Assembly (NCBI RefSeq): GCF_901873445.1
Contig: NZ_CABFLN010000053.1
Location: 1 to 64,000, forward strand
Direction of reading: 5' to 3'
Length of the DNA: 64,000 nucleotides
Origin: Gemella haemolysans
Lineage (GTDB): Bacteria; Bacillota; Bacilli; Staphylococcales; Gemellaceae
Made by a program: the position numbers and the translations under genes. Of the stretch, positions 63,879-64,000 are shown one piece after another. How positions within the stretch are numbered: the stretch's first letter is position 1; the number at the start of each line of letters is the position of its first letter. The notes below the pieces were generated by a model. That model saw only the letters and a list, made by a program, of their open reading frames with translations, was not told the origin of the DNA and ran no database searches.

Positions 63879-64000
63879 TGAACATATTATCAATAAAAAA
63901 CTTATCTTTCAATTATCCGAACAATAAAATATTACATGATATAAATATATACGTCGATAAAGGCGAAGTCGTATCAATACTTGGTGGTAGTGGTGTTGGT
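63878..64000 (+). CDS. ABC transporter ATP-binding protein (partial, runs off right edge)
   Basis: First 41 codons. ATG overlaps the previous stop (TAATG). Reads MNILSIKNLSFNYPNNKIL and reaches the Walker A beginning ILGGSGVG at the window edge. ThiZ-like partner by position. Confidence 0.9.
   Translation, partial: MNILSIKNLSFNYPNNKILHDINIYVDKGEVVSILGGSGVG

Overview
The window reads as chromosomal DNA of a low-GC (AT-rich, roughly 30% GC by eye) Firmicute. The gene set and order (mutS-mutL-miaA; yqeG-yqeH-yhbY-nadD-yqeK-rsfS-yqeM; folB-folK-dusB), a YSIRK-type surface adhesin, an LPXTG-anchored nuclease, a class B sortase, and salvage-style thiamine and peptide uptake point to a host-associated Bacillales/Lactobacillales organism. 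Gemella is my best guess, inferred from overall character and not proven. No rRNA, tRNA, CRISPR array, prophage or complete insertion sequence was seen.

Layout. 1-9872 (-) is one uninterrupted reading frame of at least 3290 codons: the N-terminal part of a giant YSIRK adhesin whose C-terminus lies off the left edge. 9873-13450 is an AT-rich accessory stretch with two sigma-factor-like genes, a small membrane protein, a long hairpin and two copies of a ~177 bp MITE-like repeat. 13446-21171 (-) holds a SulP transporter and mutS-mutL-miaA. 21172-22552 holds two tandem copies of a putative type I toxin-antitoxin locus (holin-like peptide plus converging antisense RNA), with a 27-codon hydrophobic ORF between them. 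22553-29924 has a RodA/FtsW protein, an M42 peptidase, a 2-oxoacid:ferredoxin oxidoreductase, and a peptide-binding lipoprotein preceded by a T-box leader. 30378-33512 has an anchor-domain remnant, an SDR, a CopY-type repressor with its operator, and a GyrI-like gene broken by a third MITE copy. 33514-38126 is the yqe operon plus psd. 38449-41767 has a TetR pseudogene, a truncated haemoglobin, metK under a SAM-I riboswitch, and an Fst-like toxin gene broken by the fourth MITE copy. 41768-50736 has three bacterial PH-domain membrane proteins, an MBL hydrolase, an MFS transporter, sortase B, a degenerate pyruvate-kinase-like protein and dusB-folK-folB. 50935-61458 has the cell-wall nuclease, a second MFS transporter with a DUF2087 regulator, an SSB paralogue, a MarR-led operon, alkD-like, pyrG with a probable CTP attenuation leader, and lepB. 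61692-64000 (+) is a TPP-riboswitch-controlled thiamine-precursor ABC transporter running off the right edge.

Themes. Nucleotide/metabolite-sensing leaders are frequent: T-box, SAM-I, TPP and a pyrG G-tract attenuator. The most distinctive material is the cluster of small toxin-like loci and the four-copy MITE family. One MITE copy splits a GyrI-like gene, one splits an Fst-like toxin, and one supplies the stop codon of sulP, so the family has been mobile in this lineage.
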